11,855 nt of DNA from positions 1 through 11,855 of the forward strand of contig JAFAFD010000297.1 in assembly GCA_023423675.1 (NCBI GenBank), read 5' to 3'. Source of the stretch: Pseudomonadota bacterium. Its GTDB lineage: Bacteria > Pseudomonadota > Gammaproteobacteria > Xanthomonadales > Xanthomonadaceae. Below, piece after piece: positions 1-6,638 of this stretch; the stretch's first letter is position 1; every line of letters begins with the position of its first letter. The translations under genes and the position numbers were made by a program. The notes beneath the pieces were generated by a model, which had not been told where the DNA came from, ran no database searches, and worked only from the letters and a program-made list of their open reading frames with translations.

Positions 1-9
1 GCCACGAGG

Positions 10-40
10 GGCTCCGCCGTTCGCAGCCTACGGCGAAGCC
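10..40 (-). other. Stable hairpin downstream of the efflux operon
   Basis: Two 11-base arms (10-20 and 30-40) pair around a 9-base loop. On the plus strand there is one C/A mismatch, but in RNA read from the minus strand that position becomes a G-U pair, so the stem is continuous only for transcripts coming out of the efflux operon. There is no run of U after it, so it is not a classic intrinsic terminator. It may protect the 3' end or mark a Rho-dependent end. Nothing coding is seen in 1-96. Confidence 0.4.
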
Positions 41-64
41 GCGCACTTCGGCAGGCAGCAGAGC

Positions 65-100
65 AGTCGACTGACAGTCGACTCTACCAGTCGACTCTAC
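65..100 (-). repeat. SMAG/REP repeat plus a half copy
   Basis: Read on the minus strand, 87-65 is GTAG, then AGTCGACT, a GTC loop and AGTCGACT again: a GTAG-headed hairpin of the kind that defines S. maltophilia SMAG/REP elements. A second half unit (GTAG + AGTCGACT) lies immediately beside it at 100-89. The GTAG of this half unit supplies the TAG stop codon (99-97) of the HlyD-family gene. Confidence 0.75.
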
Positions 101-1281
101 CGCGCGGGCGCGGGCGCAGGTGCCGCCGCAGGCTCCGCCGCCGTATCCACCCGCGCGATCACCGACATCCCCGGCCGCAGCCGCGCCGCCAGCTCCTGCC
201 CCGGATCAATTGAAATCCGGATCGGCAACCGCTGCACCACCTTGGTGAAGTTGCCGCTGGCATTGTCCGGGCGCAGCACACTGAACTCCGAACCAGTGGC
301 CGGCGCGATCTGCTCCACGTGGCCATGCAGGCGCTGGCCCTTGAACGCATCCACCGAGAACGTCACCGGCTGGCCGATGCGCATCTGCCAGGTCTGGCCT
401 TCCTTGTAGTTGGCCACCACCCACAGCGCCTCCGGCACCAGGAACAGCAGCTGCGAACCGGCCGCCACATACTGGCCCACGCGCACGCTGGCTTCGCTGA
501 TCTGCCCGTCGCGCGGCGCATGGATGACCGTGTTGGCCAGGTCGATGCGGGCCAGTTCCAGCTGCGCCTGCGCGCTTTCCACCTGCGCCTCCAGGCCCTT
601 GCGCGCCACCTGGGTCGACACCAGGGTCTCCTCGGCGATGCGGATCTGCGCCTGCGACTGCTGCACGCTGGCCTGCGCTGATGCCTGGGTGGTGCGGAAC
701 TTGTCGCGGTCGTTGATCGACACCAGCTGCTGTGCGGCCAGTTCCTCATAGCGCTTGGCTTCGTTGCGTGAGCGCTGCAGCTCGGCCTGGCCGGCCGACA
801 GCGTGGCGCGGGTTGAAGCGATCTGCGCGCGGTTCTGCGCCTGCGACTGGTCCGAGTTGGCCAATGCTGCGCGCGCGCTGTCCAGCGTCGCCTCGGCCTG
901 CGCCACCTTCTGCGCGTAGATGCGGTCGTCGATGCGCAGCAGCGGCTCGCCCTTCTTCACGTGCTGGAAGTCCTTCACCAGCACCTCGGTGACATAGCCG
1001 GCCACCTGCGGCGCCATCACCGTGATCTGCCCGCGCACGTAGGCGTTGTCGGTGACCATCACGCTGCTGGTGAACGGCCACAGGTTCCAGGCACGCAGGA
1101 TCAGCGCGATGCCCAGCAGCGCCACCACCACCATAACCACCACGCTGCGTGAGCTGGGCTTGAGGTATTTAGGTGCCGCCGCCGGCGCGGCAGGCGTGGG
1201 CGCAGGCGCGGCGTCGGTCGGCGGCGGTGGGCTGACGTTCTCGGGGGCGTCGCTGTCGGGGCGGGGCGGTAGCGGGGACAT
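97..1281 (-). CDS. HlyD/EmrA-family efflux membrane fusion protein
   Basis: Periplasmic adaptor of a tripartite drug efflux pump, linking the inner-membrane MFS transporter encoded just upstream to an outer-membrane channel. The 394-aa protein has a Pro/Ala-rich cytoplasmic N-terminus (1-40), one membrane anchor (about 46-64), a first lipoyl half-motif (about 88-118, APQVAGYVTEV and VKKGEPLLRID), a long Gln/Ala-rich coiled-coil hairpin (about 120-250), the second lipoyl half (IHAPRDGQISEASVRVGQYV) and a beta-barrel region with the EmrA-like GNFTKVVQRLPIRI and LRPGMSVIARVD. The ATG at 1281 is chosen because it follows the MFS stop (1292) by 10 bases; the frame is open upstream to a TTG at 1320, inside the MFS gene. 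The ribosome-binding site is weak, which suggests translational coupling. The Pro-Ala C-terminus ends on a TAG contributed by a REP repeat. Substrate unknown. Confidence 0.9.
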   Translation of the reverse strand: MSPLPPRPDSDAPENVSPPPPTDAAPAPTPAAPAAAPKYLKPSSRSVVVMVVVALLGIALILRAWNLWPFTSSVMVTDNAYVRGQITVMAPQVAGYVTEVLVKDFQHVKKGEPLLRIDDRIYAQKVAQAEATLDSARAALANSDQSQAQNRAQIASTRATLSAGQAELQRSRNEAKRYEELAAQQLVSINDRDKFRTTQASAQASVQQSQAQIRIAEETLVSTQVARKGLEAQVESAQAQLELARIDLANTVIHAPRDGQISEASVRVGQYVAAGSQLLFLVPEALWVVANYKEGQTWQMRIGQPVTFSVDAFKGQRLHGHVEQIAPATGSEFSVLRPDNASGNFTKVVQRLPIRISIDPGQELAARLRPGMSVIARVDTAAEPAAAPAPAPAR

Positions 1282-1291
1282 GGCGGCGGGC

Positions 1292-2965
1292 TCAGTGGGG
1301 CGGGGCGGCGGTGGCCGCAAGGGGCGGAGACGGGTGGCGCTTGTGCCATTGCTTGAGCACGGCGGTGCGCAGCGACAGCAGCAGCAACCAGCACAGGAAG
1401 CCGATGGCCAGCCAGCCGCTCAGTGTGAACACATCATTGAAGGCGCGCACATTTGCTTCGCGGCGGGCCGTGGTTGCCAGCTGCGCGGTGCCCTGCGCGC
1501 TGCGCAGCACCGGGTCGGTGATCTGCGCGGCGTAGATCTGCTGCTGGATGCGCAGGCGCTGCGCGACCACCGGGTCGGCCGGGTCCAGCTGGCTGGTGAT
1601 CGCGCTGGAATACAGCTGCTCACGGTGCAGCTGGAAGGTGCCCAGCACCGCCGAACCGGCCAGGCCACCCAGGGTCTGGGTGATCGACAGGGTGACCAGG
1701 AAGGTGATCATATGGTCTACGCCCTGTTTCAGCGCCGCGGAAATACCGAGCATGATCAGCGGGCCCATGAACATGCCGGCGCCGACCGAGGCCAGGAACT
1801 GGCTGATGTAGAAGTCCTGCGGCCGGTCCAGGCTGGTCCTGCTCTGGTCGAAGAACGCGGCGGTACCCAGCAGCAGGATGGCCATCAGCAGCTGGGCGAT
1901 CAGCCGCTTCGGACCGAAGGTGAGTGAGGCACCGGCGATGCCGACGATCACCCCGGCCAGGATCACCACGAACAGCGGGCGCATCTGGTCCGGGCCCATT
2001 CCCAGCGTGCGCATCAGGTTGACCACGCCGTAGGACTGTTCGGTGGTGAGGAAGCGCAGCAGGAACGCGCCGACGATGAAGTGCAGCACCGGCAGCGTGG
2101 ACAGCCAGCGGATCTGCAGCAGCGGGTTGCGCCGGTAGTGCTCGATGACCAGTGCCGTGGTGGCCAGCGCGATCGAAGCGACCAGCGCCCAGCCCAGCCA
2201 CGGCGTGTTCAACCACCAGCGCGTGTAGCCCTGCGCCAGCACCACCACCAGCAGCGCCACGGCCGGTGCGAGCAGGGCGAAGGTGAGGAAGTCCAGCGGT
2301 TCGAACGCCTTGATCTGTATGCCCGGCGGCAGCTTCAGCACCACCACCGCGGCGAACGCGCACAGCGCCAGGCCGGCCTCGAACGAGTACAGCTGGTGCC
2401 ACTGGCCGGTATCGACCAGCGTCGGCGAGACGATCCAGGCGATCGGCACCGCCAGCTGCGACAGGCCGACACCAATCACCAGCAGGTTGCCGGTGAAGCG
2501 CCGCGGCAGCGCCTGCAGCATGTACAGCGTGCCCAGCGTCGAGCACGCCGCGCCGGCAAAGCCGCTGGCCGCGCGGGTCAGCAGCGTGGTCTCGTAGCTG
2601 CCGACGAACAGGTGCAGCACCGCCAGTGCCGCATACAGGCCCAGGCCGATCTCGGCGAACAGGCGGATGCCGTACTGCTGGCGGAACTTGAAGGCCAGCA
2701 GGTTGGCGGTGACGTTGACCATGGCATAGGCCGCCACCAGCCAGCTGCCCTGGGTGGGCGTCAGCGCGAGCTGGCCCTGCAGGAAGGGCAGGTTGGCGGT
2801 GACCAGCGCATTGCCCAGGCCGCCGGTGATGGCCACCAGCAGCGAGACCAGCGCATAGGCCGCGCGGCGGTACGGGGGGTGCCAGGGCATCGAGGCCGAA
2901 CCGGGCATGGTCGGCTTCTCGTGCTCCTCCCAGTCCGGAACCGGCTTGAGATACGGCTGGACCAT
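1292..2965 (-). CDS. DHA2-type MFS drug efflux transporter (EmrB-like)
   Basis: Inner-membrane proton-driven exporter of 557 aa, the usual size for the 14-helix DHA2 (EmrB/QacA) family. After a hydrophilic N-terminus of about 35 residues, hydrophobic segments run almost continuously to about residue 535. A hydrophilic periplasmic stretch before the last helix (QLDPADPVVAQRLRIQQQIY and following) is typical of EmrB relatives paired with HlyD proteins. It is divergent: helix 1 reads GLGNALVTANLPFLQG, with no Asp where most DHA2 members have LDxTIVNVALP, and the helix 2-3 loop (AFKFRQQYGIRLF) lacks the usual GxLADRxGRR motif. The ATG at 2965 shares one base with the tetR stop (TGATG) and has AGGGG about 8 bases upstream. 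Although the frame is open to 3124, that part lies inside tetR. Substrate cannot be read from the sequence. Confidence 0.9.
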   Translation of the reverse strand: MVQPYLKPVPDWEEHEKPTMPGSASMPWHPPYRRAAYALVSLLVAITGGLGNALVTANLPFLQGQLALTPTQGSWLVAAYAMVNVTANLLAFKFRQQYGIRLFAEIGLGLYAALAVLHLFVGSYETTLLTRAASGFAGAACSTLGTLYMLQALPRRFTGNLLVIGVGLSQLAVPIAWIVSPTLVDTGQWHQLYSFEAGLALCAFAAVVVLKLPPGIQIKAFEPLDFLTFALLAPAVALLVVVLAQGYTRWWLNTPWLGWALVASIALATTALVIEHYRRNPLLQIRWLSTLPVLHFIVGAFLLRFLTTEQSYGVVNLMRTLGMGPDQMRPLFVVILAGVIVGIAGASLTFGPKRLIAQLLMAILLLGTAAFFDQSRTSLDRPQDFYISQFLASVGAGMFMGPLIMLGISAALKQGVDHMITFLVTLSITQTLGGLAGSAVLGTFQLHREQLYSSAITSQLDPADPVVAQRLRIQQQIYAAQITDPVLRSAQGTAQLATTARREANVRAFNDVFTLSGWLAIGFLCWLLLLSLRTAVLKQWHKRHPSPPLAATAAPPH

Positions 2966-3531
2966 CAGTGCCCCTGGTTGGCTGCTCCCTGGAGGCCGCC
3001 GCGCAGCAGCTGCAGGGCGCGCCCGGCCAGCTGGGCACGCTCTTCGCGGGTCTTGCCGCGCAGGGCTGCGCCCAGCATGCCCGAGATCAGTGAAATATCC
3101 GTCTTTTCCAGGTCCGGCCGGCACAGGCCGGCGGCCTTGGCGCGGGCGATCGGCGCTTCCAGCAGGTCGCGCACGGTCTCGCGCGCGATGCGCATGGCGG
3201 CCACGTCCGAATCCACCGCGCGCCAGTAGTCGGCCAGCGCCGGCGAATCGATGATGCGCTGGGCCATGCCCTCGAAGACCTCGAACAGGGCGTCGTCGCG
3301 GTCGCCCAGCTGTTCCACCTGGCGGCGGATGCGGTCGACGGTCCGCTGCAGCAGCGCCTGGATCAGCGCGGTGCGGTCCGGGAAGTTGCGGTACAGGGTG
3401 GCGCGGCCCACCTGGGCGCGTTCGACCACCAGGTCCAGTGGCGCGGTGACGCCGTGTTGGCCGAACACATGGTCGGCGGCGTCAAGGATTAGGGCACGGC
3501 GGGCAGCAGCATCGGCACGTTGGGTGGTCAT
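2965..3531 (-). CDS. TetR/AcrR-family repressor of the efflux operon
   Basis: A 188-aa one-component regulator, normal length for TetR. The N-terminal helix-turn-helix is clear: AARRALILDAADHVFGQHG, then LDLVVERAQVGRATLYRNF at about residues 32-51, where the recognition helix GRATLYRNFPDR is the family hallmark. The helical C-terminal half should bind the ligand and form the dimer. It is the first gene of the operon, overlapping the transporter by one base, so it probably represses its own operon and is released by a pump substrate. A perfect palindrome sits 12 bases upstream of the ATG. The frame is open upstream to 3738, but the homology starts at MTTQRADAAARRA (3531), and the candidate promoter fits that start. 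Confidence 0.9.
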   Translation of the reverse strand: MTTQRADAAARRALILDAADHVFGQHGVTAPLDLVVERAQVGRATLYRNFPDRTALIQALLQRTVDRIRRQVEQLGDRDDALFEVFEGMAQRIIDSPALADYWRAVDSDVAAMRIARETVRDLLEAPIARAKAAGLCRPDLEKTDISLISGMLGAALRGKTREERAQLAGRALQLLRGGLQGAANQGH

Positions 3532-3537
3532 GGCTTC

Positions 3538-3566
3538 ATTATCGGACACATGTGTCCGGATGGCGA
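3538..3566 (-). promoter_or_regulatory. Candidate tetR promoter with a 16-bp palindromic operator
   Basis: CGGACACATGTGTCCG (3543-3558) is a perfect inverted repeat, the expected form of a TetR operator. On the minus strand a GATAAT -10 (3543-3538) and a weak TCGCCA -35 (3566-3561) are exactly 17 bases apart, so the palindrome fills the spacer. A repressor bound there would block RNA polymerase directly. The predicted transcript start falls at or next to the tetR ATG, which would make the message leaderless. The palindrome is seen directly; its function is inferred. Confidence 0.65.
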
Positions 3567-3655
3567 GACGGTGAGTGACGGGAATGTCCGTTTGTTGCTC
3601 TACGCACATCTTTGTAAATGCGGCGTGAAGATGATGCCCGTGGGACCGCGCCCAT

Positions 3656-3681
3656 AAAAAACGGGGGCCATGAGGCCCCCG
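3656..3681 (-). terminator. Rho-independent terminator of the TonB receptor gene
   Basis: An 8-bp GC stem, CGGGGGCC (3662-3669) and GGCCCCCG (3674-3681), closes a 4-base loop. Six A residues at 3656-3661 follow it on the minus strand as UUUUUU. It lies about 97 bases past the receptor stop codon, on the receptor's strand, with the REP repeats in between. It also insulates the tetR promoter. Confidence 0.85.
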
Positions 3682-3728
3682 GGAGAGAACGGCGATGAAC
3701 GTCGCCAGGAAATGGTTGGCTGGGACCA

Positions 3729-3771
3729 GTAGATCCACGCCATGCGTGGATGACCTATCGCATGCGTGGAT
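3729..3771 (+). repeat. SMAG/REP repeat plus a half copy
   Basis: GTAG (3729-3732) is followed by ATCCACGC, a CAT loop and GCGTGGAT (3733-3751). The 11-base right arm CATGCGTGGAT recurs exactly 20 bases later (3761-3771), seven bases from the receptor stop codon, leaving a half unit. The full unit is identical to the one at 8252-8274. These elements fit the S. maltophilia SMAG family, thought to be spread by RAYT-type transposases acting in trans. Confidence 0.85.
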
Positions 3772-3777
3772 GCCCGA

Positions 3778-5979
3778 TCAGAAGTACGCGCGGATGCCGA
3801 AGGCGACACCACGGCCCGGCAGCGGCGAGTAGTCACGCAGCAGCGAGGTGTGCGGACGCACTTCGCGGTTGGTCAGGTTGCTGCCATCCAGGAACACCTC
3901 GTAGCTGTTGCTGTCGCTGCGGTCCCAGCGGTACGCGAAGTGCGCATCGACCAGGGTGTAGCCGTCGCTCGGCTCCTCGTTCTGGGCCACATCCTTCTGA
4001 CGGCTGTAGCGCACCGCGCCGACCGAGGCACGCCAGCCGTCCTTCGCCCAGCGCAGGTCGGCGCCCACTCGGGCCGGGGCGATGCGCGGCAGGTAACCGG
4101 TGTTGGCCAGGTCCACGCTGTAGTTGTGGTTGTGGTCACCGTGCGGCACGGCGATGTCCAGCGTGCGGCTGCCGCTGCCATCCAGCTTGGCCTGCACGTA
4201 GTCACCGAACACGCGCAGGTCCCAGTCGCCGGCGTTGCCTTCGAACAGGTGCACCAGCGCCTCGGCCTCGGCACCCTTGAACACCGCATCCTGCTGCGTC
4301 CAGGTCCGCACCGGCAGCCCTTCGGTGATGCCGGTGTCGGCCAGGTAGATGAAGTCCTTGAACTTGGTCTGGTAGATCGCGGCGGAGAAGTCCAGGCGGT
4401 CGCTGTGGGTGTGGATGCCCAGCTCGACGCGCTGGCCGCGCTCGGTCTTCAGGTCGGCATCGCCGATTTCCAGCGAACGGGTGGCGATGTGCGCGCCGGC
4501 CGCGTACAGCTCTTCATTGGTCGGTGCCCGCTCGGAGCTGTCCACGCCGATGCGCAGGTCGACCGCATCGTTGAGCTTCCAGATACCGGCGGCGGACAGG
4601 TTGGTGGCGTCGAACTTGCGGCGACGGTAGTCACCGGTCGGGTCCAGCTTCACCTGGTCGTGGCGGCCGCCCAGTTCCAGCTTGAACGGGCCGAACTGCT
4701 TTTCCTGCAGCACGAACAGGCCGGCGTTCTTCGTGTTGGTATCCGGCACGAACGCTTCTTCGCCCTTGGCGCCGAAATCGCTGTTGCCGAACTGCAGGCC
4801 GAACGCGCCGTCCCAGCCGCCGATCTGCTGCTGCACGGCTTCCAGGCGGGTTTCGATGCCGCGGTTGGTGAAGCGGGTGGACGGCGTGCCGGCTTCCAGC
4901 TCCACGTGTTCGTAATCGGTGTAGGCCACGCGTGCATTGACGTTCTTCAGGAACGAGACCGGGTTGTAGATGCCGGCCTTGGTCTCGAAGCGGTTCTGCA
5001 CCATGTCGATGCGGACGTCATGCTCGTCGCCTTCCTCCTCCTCGTCGCCATGGTCGTGGTCATGGTCGTGGTCATCGCCATCGGCATGCACGTGGGCGCC
5101 GTTGGGAATGCCGTAGTTGGTGCGGTAGGTGCTGGCCGACACGCCGAAGTAACCGCCTTCGCCCAGCCAGGTGGCACCGACGCCACCGGCGCGGGTACGG
5201 ATGGAGCTGTTGTCCAGGCGGCCGCGGCGCGGCTCTTCGCCTTCCTCGCCTGCGTGGTCGTGATCGTGGTCTTCGTGATGGTCTTCCAGACTGTCGATCA
5301 CCGCGTAGCCCGGGATGCGGTAGTCATCGCCGTTGCGGACCAGGCCGTCGACGTGCAGCACGACGTTGCCGCTGACGCCGTCGAGGCGGAACATGCCGCT
5401 GCGCTCGTCGTTGACCGAGTTGCCACGCAGTTCGGCGCGGCCGCTGAGCGGACGGTCCGGCAGTTCGCGGGCGATGCGGCCATCGACCACGTTCACTGCG
5501 CCGCCGATGGCGCCGCTGCCGAACAGCAGGGTAGCCGGGCCCTTCAGCACTTCGATCTGGTCCGCCAGGAACGGCTCGATGCTGGTGGCGTGGTCGGCGC
5601 TGACGGTGGAGGCATCCATGTTGCCCATGCCGTTGGACAGCACGGCCACGCGCGGGCCTTCCTGGCCGCGGATGATCGGGCGGCCGACGCCGGGGCCGAA
5701 GAAGGTGCTCTGCACGCCGGGCAGCTTGGCCACGGTGTCACCCAGGGTGCCGGCCTGCTGCTCGTCCAGGCGCTCGCCGGCCAGCACGTCCACCGGCCGG
5801 GCCAGCGACTCGGCATCGCCCTGCAGCGGCGAGGCGGTGACCTGCACCGACGACAGCTCGGTCAGGTGGCGGTCACGATGGGTGTCCTGGTCGGCGGCGG
5901 CAAACGCGGCCGACGGCAGCAGGGCGGCGAGGGCCAGGGCGAGGGAATGCGGCTTGAAACGTGGGTGGTGAGAGGGCAT
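3778..5979 (-). CDS. TonB-dependent outer-membrane receptor, ZnuD-like (zinc uptake)
   Basis: A 733-aa TonB-dependent receptor. It has a signal peptide (about 1-28, ending SAAFA), a plug domain (about 55-170, with GTLGDTVAKLPGV, RPIIRGQEGPRV and EVLKGPATLLFGSGAIGGAVNV) and a beta-barrel ending in Phe (FGIRAYF). Extracellular loops are rich in His and acidic residues: DHHEDHDHDH near 230-240, HVHADGDD plus a DH run plus GDEEEE near 294-320, and HGDHNHN near 612-619. This pattern is typical of ZnuD zinc receptors, and a Zur-like box covers its promoter. Transport would need TonB-ExbBD and an inner-membrane zinc importer, not seen here. Start: ATG at 5979 with AAAGGAAG about 7 bases upstream. 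Copper or nickel uptake is the main alternative, because His-rich loops alone do not settle the metal. Confidence 0.88.
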   Translation of the reverse strand: MPSHHPRFKPHSLALALAALLPSAAFAAADQDTHRDRHLTELSSVQVTASPLQGDAESLARPVDVLAGERLDEQQAGTLGDTVAKLPGVQSTFFGPGVGRPIIRGQEGPRVAVLSNGMGNMDASTVSADHATSIEPFLADQIEVLKGPATLLFGSGAIGGAVNVVDGRIARELPDRPLSGRAELRGNSVNDERSGMFRLDGVSGNVVLHVDGLVRNGDDYRIPGYAVIDSLEDHHEDHDHDHAGEEGEEPRRGRLDNSSIRTRAGGVGATWLGEGGYFGVSASTYRTNYGIPNGAHVHADGDDHDHDHDHGDEEEEGDEHDVRIDMVQNRFETKAGIYNPVSFLKNVNARVAYTDYEHVELEAGTPSTRFTNRGIETRLEAVQQQIGGWDGAFGLQFGNSDFGAKGEEAFVPDTNTKNAGLFVLQEKQFGPFKLELGGRHDQVKLDPTGDYRRRKFDATNLSAAGIWKLNDAVDLRIGVDSSERAPTNEELYAAGAHIATRSLEIGDADLKTERGQRVELGIHTHSDRLDFSAAIYQTKFKDFIYLADTGITEGLPVRTWTQQDAVFKGAEAEALVHLFEGNAGDWDLRVFGDYVQAKLDGSGSRTLDIAVPHGDHNHNYSVDLANTGYLPRIAPARVGADLRWAKDGWRASVGAVRYSRQKDVAQNEEPSDGYTLVDAHFAYRWDRSDSNSYEVFLDGSNLTNREVRPHTSLLRDYSPLPGRGVAFGIRAYF
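5050..5073 (-). repeat. Tandem 12-bp repeat encoding Asp-His units
   Basis: ATGGTCGTGGTC occurs twice in perfect tandem (5050-5061 and 5062-5073) and encodes Asp-His-Asp-His twice on the minus strand, inside a predicted extracellular loop of the receptor. Gain or loss of one copy keeps the reading frame. A related, less regular DH stretch is encoded at about 5250-5288. Confidence 0.85.
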
Positions 5980-5992
5980 CCGGTGCTTCCTT

Positions 5993-6007
5993 TGTTACAT
6001 TGTATCA
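5993..6007 (-). promoter_or_regulatory. Zur-like operator at the receptor promoter
   Basis: TGTTACATTGTATCA matches 12 of the 14 defined positions of the gammaproteobacterial Zur core TGTTATAnTATAACA, as recalled. On the minus strand it contains a good -10 (TACAAT, 6004-5999), 14 bases or so upstream of the receptor ATG and overlapping the start of its leader. Zn-Zur bound here would block transcription when zinc is plentiful. Zur is preferred over Fur because the Fur consensus (GATAATGATAATCATTATC) fits poorly. Confidence 0.6.
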
Positions 6008-6071
6008 ATCGGGTGGCGCACGTATCCCGTCGTGGGACAGGGGGAGGGAAACCGTGCGGGTCGGGGACGGA

Positions 6072-6086
6072 TGTTATATTATTCCA
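6072..6086 (+). promoter_or_regulatory. Zur-like operator at the MerC-domain gene promoter
   Basis: TGTTATATTATTCCA matches 12 of 14 defined positions of the same core; the first seven are perfect. It coincides with an extended -10 (TGTTATATT, 6072-6080) about 35 bases before the ATG at 6115. A looser dyad, GTTAT (6073-6077) and ATAAC (6086-6090), spans it. No convincing -35 is seen, as expected for an extended -10 promoter. The region is conspicuously AT-rich in an otherwise GC-rich window. Confidence 0.55.
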
Positions 6087-6114
6087 TAACGATTCGCCGA
6101 CCCTGCTGGAAGTC

Positions 6115-6528
6115 ATGTCCCTGTCCTCCTCCTTCCGCCGCCTGCTCGACCGCTTCGGCGCCACCGGTTCGATGCTGTGCGCCGTGCACTGCGCGGTGAT
6201 CCCGGTGCTGCTGGCGATCGCCCCTTCGCTGGGCCTCTCGTTCTGGCTGAGCGACGGCGTGGAAATGACCCTGGTCGTGTTCGTGACCCTGCTTGGCCTG
6301 TTCAGCCTGGTTATGGGCTACCGCCGCCATGGCGCCCTGCGCGCGCTGGGTTTCCTGCTACCGGGCCTGGTCGCCCTGTGGGCAGGTGTGCTGGTCGATG
6401 CGTTGCACCACAACGCCGTGCCGCACGCGGTGGTGATGACCCTCGGTGGCCTGCTGGTGGGCGTGGCCCACCTGGTCAACCTGCGCCTGAACCACGTCCA
6501 CGTCCACGACGCCAGCTGCGCGCACTAG
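6115..6528 (+). CDS. MerC-domain small membrane protein, probable metal-related transporter
   Basis: A 137-aa integral membrane protein with four predicted helices (about 20-38, 44-66, 76-94 and 102-122). The first helix carries the MerC-family motif GSMLCAVHCAVIP, with Cys22, His25 and Cys26; in mercury-operon MerC the paired Cys residues bind the metal being imported. The C-terminal tail is a metal-ligand cluster (NHVHVHDASCAH, 126-137). There is no mer operon here. Divergent transcription from a ZnuD-like receptor and a Zur-like box make a role in zinc handling more likely than mercury, but this is inference. Start: ATG at 6115 preceded by CTGGAAG. The frame is open far upstream to 3766, but only as antisense of the receptor gene. 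Confidence 0.85.
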   Translation: MSLSSSFRRLLDRFGATGSMLCAVHCAVIPVLLAIAPSLGLSFWLSDGVEMTLVVFVTLLGLFSLVMGYRRHGALRALGFLLPGLVALWAGVLVDALHHNAVPHAVVMTLGGLLVGVAHLVNLRLNHVHVHDASCAH

Positions 6529-6589
6529 GCGCGTCGTGTTAGGCTTTCCGATCGTGCGCGGGGGCGTCCAGCAAGACGGCCCCGCCGAA

Positions 6590-6605
6590 CCCGTGTCAGC
6601 ACGGG
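6590..6605 (+). other. Hairpin upstream of the THX gene
   Basis: CCCGTG (6590-6595) pairs with CACGGG (6600-6605) around a TCAG loop, 33 bases before the THX start codon. A further imperfect stem (GGGGCGTC / GACGGCCCC) lies just upstream at about 6560-6583. Neither is followed by a U run, so they are probably leader structure or the end of the MerC-domain transcript. Confidence 0.3.
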
Positions 6606-6638
6606 GTAACCAGATTTCACACTTTAGGAGTTGAAGAC

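Noticed and set aside
1292..3124. Longer transporter start upstream of 2965
   Set aside because: The extra residues are encoded inside tetR in another frame and have no membrane or family features. The ATG at 2965 has a good ribosome-binding site and a one-base overlap with tetR.
3532..3738. Longer TetR start with an N-terminal extension
   Set aside because: The added residues cross the palindrome, the receptor terminator and a REP repeat. TetR proteins normally start shortly before the helix-turn-helix, as the ATG at 3531 does.
3729..3771. Repeats as a CRISPR array
   Set aside because: There is one hairpin and one half copy with a 9-base gap and no spacers of constant length; the GTAG head marks a REP element.
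5993..6007. Fur box
   Set aside because: The site does not follow the GATAAT repeat pattern of Fur operators, while it matches the Zur core at 12 of 14 positions.
3766..6528. A 920-codon open frame on the plus strand covering the whole receptor gene in antisense and running in frame into the MerC-domain gene
   Set aside because: The upstream 780 codons are exactly antisense to a clear TonB receptor. Absence of stops is expected when GC-rich codons face each other. The only family homology is in the last 137 residues, which have their own ATG and ribosome-binding site.
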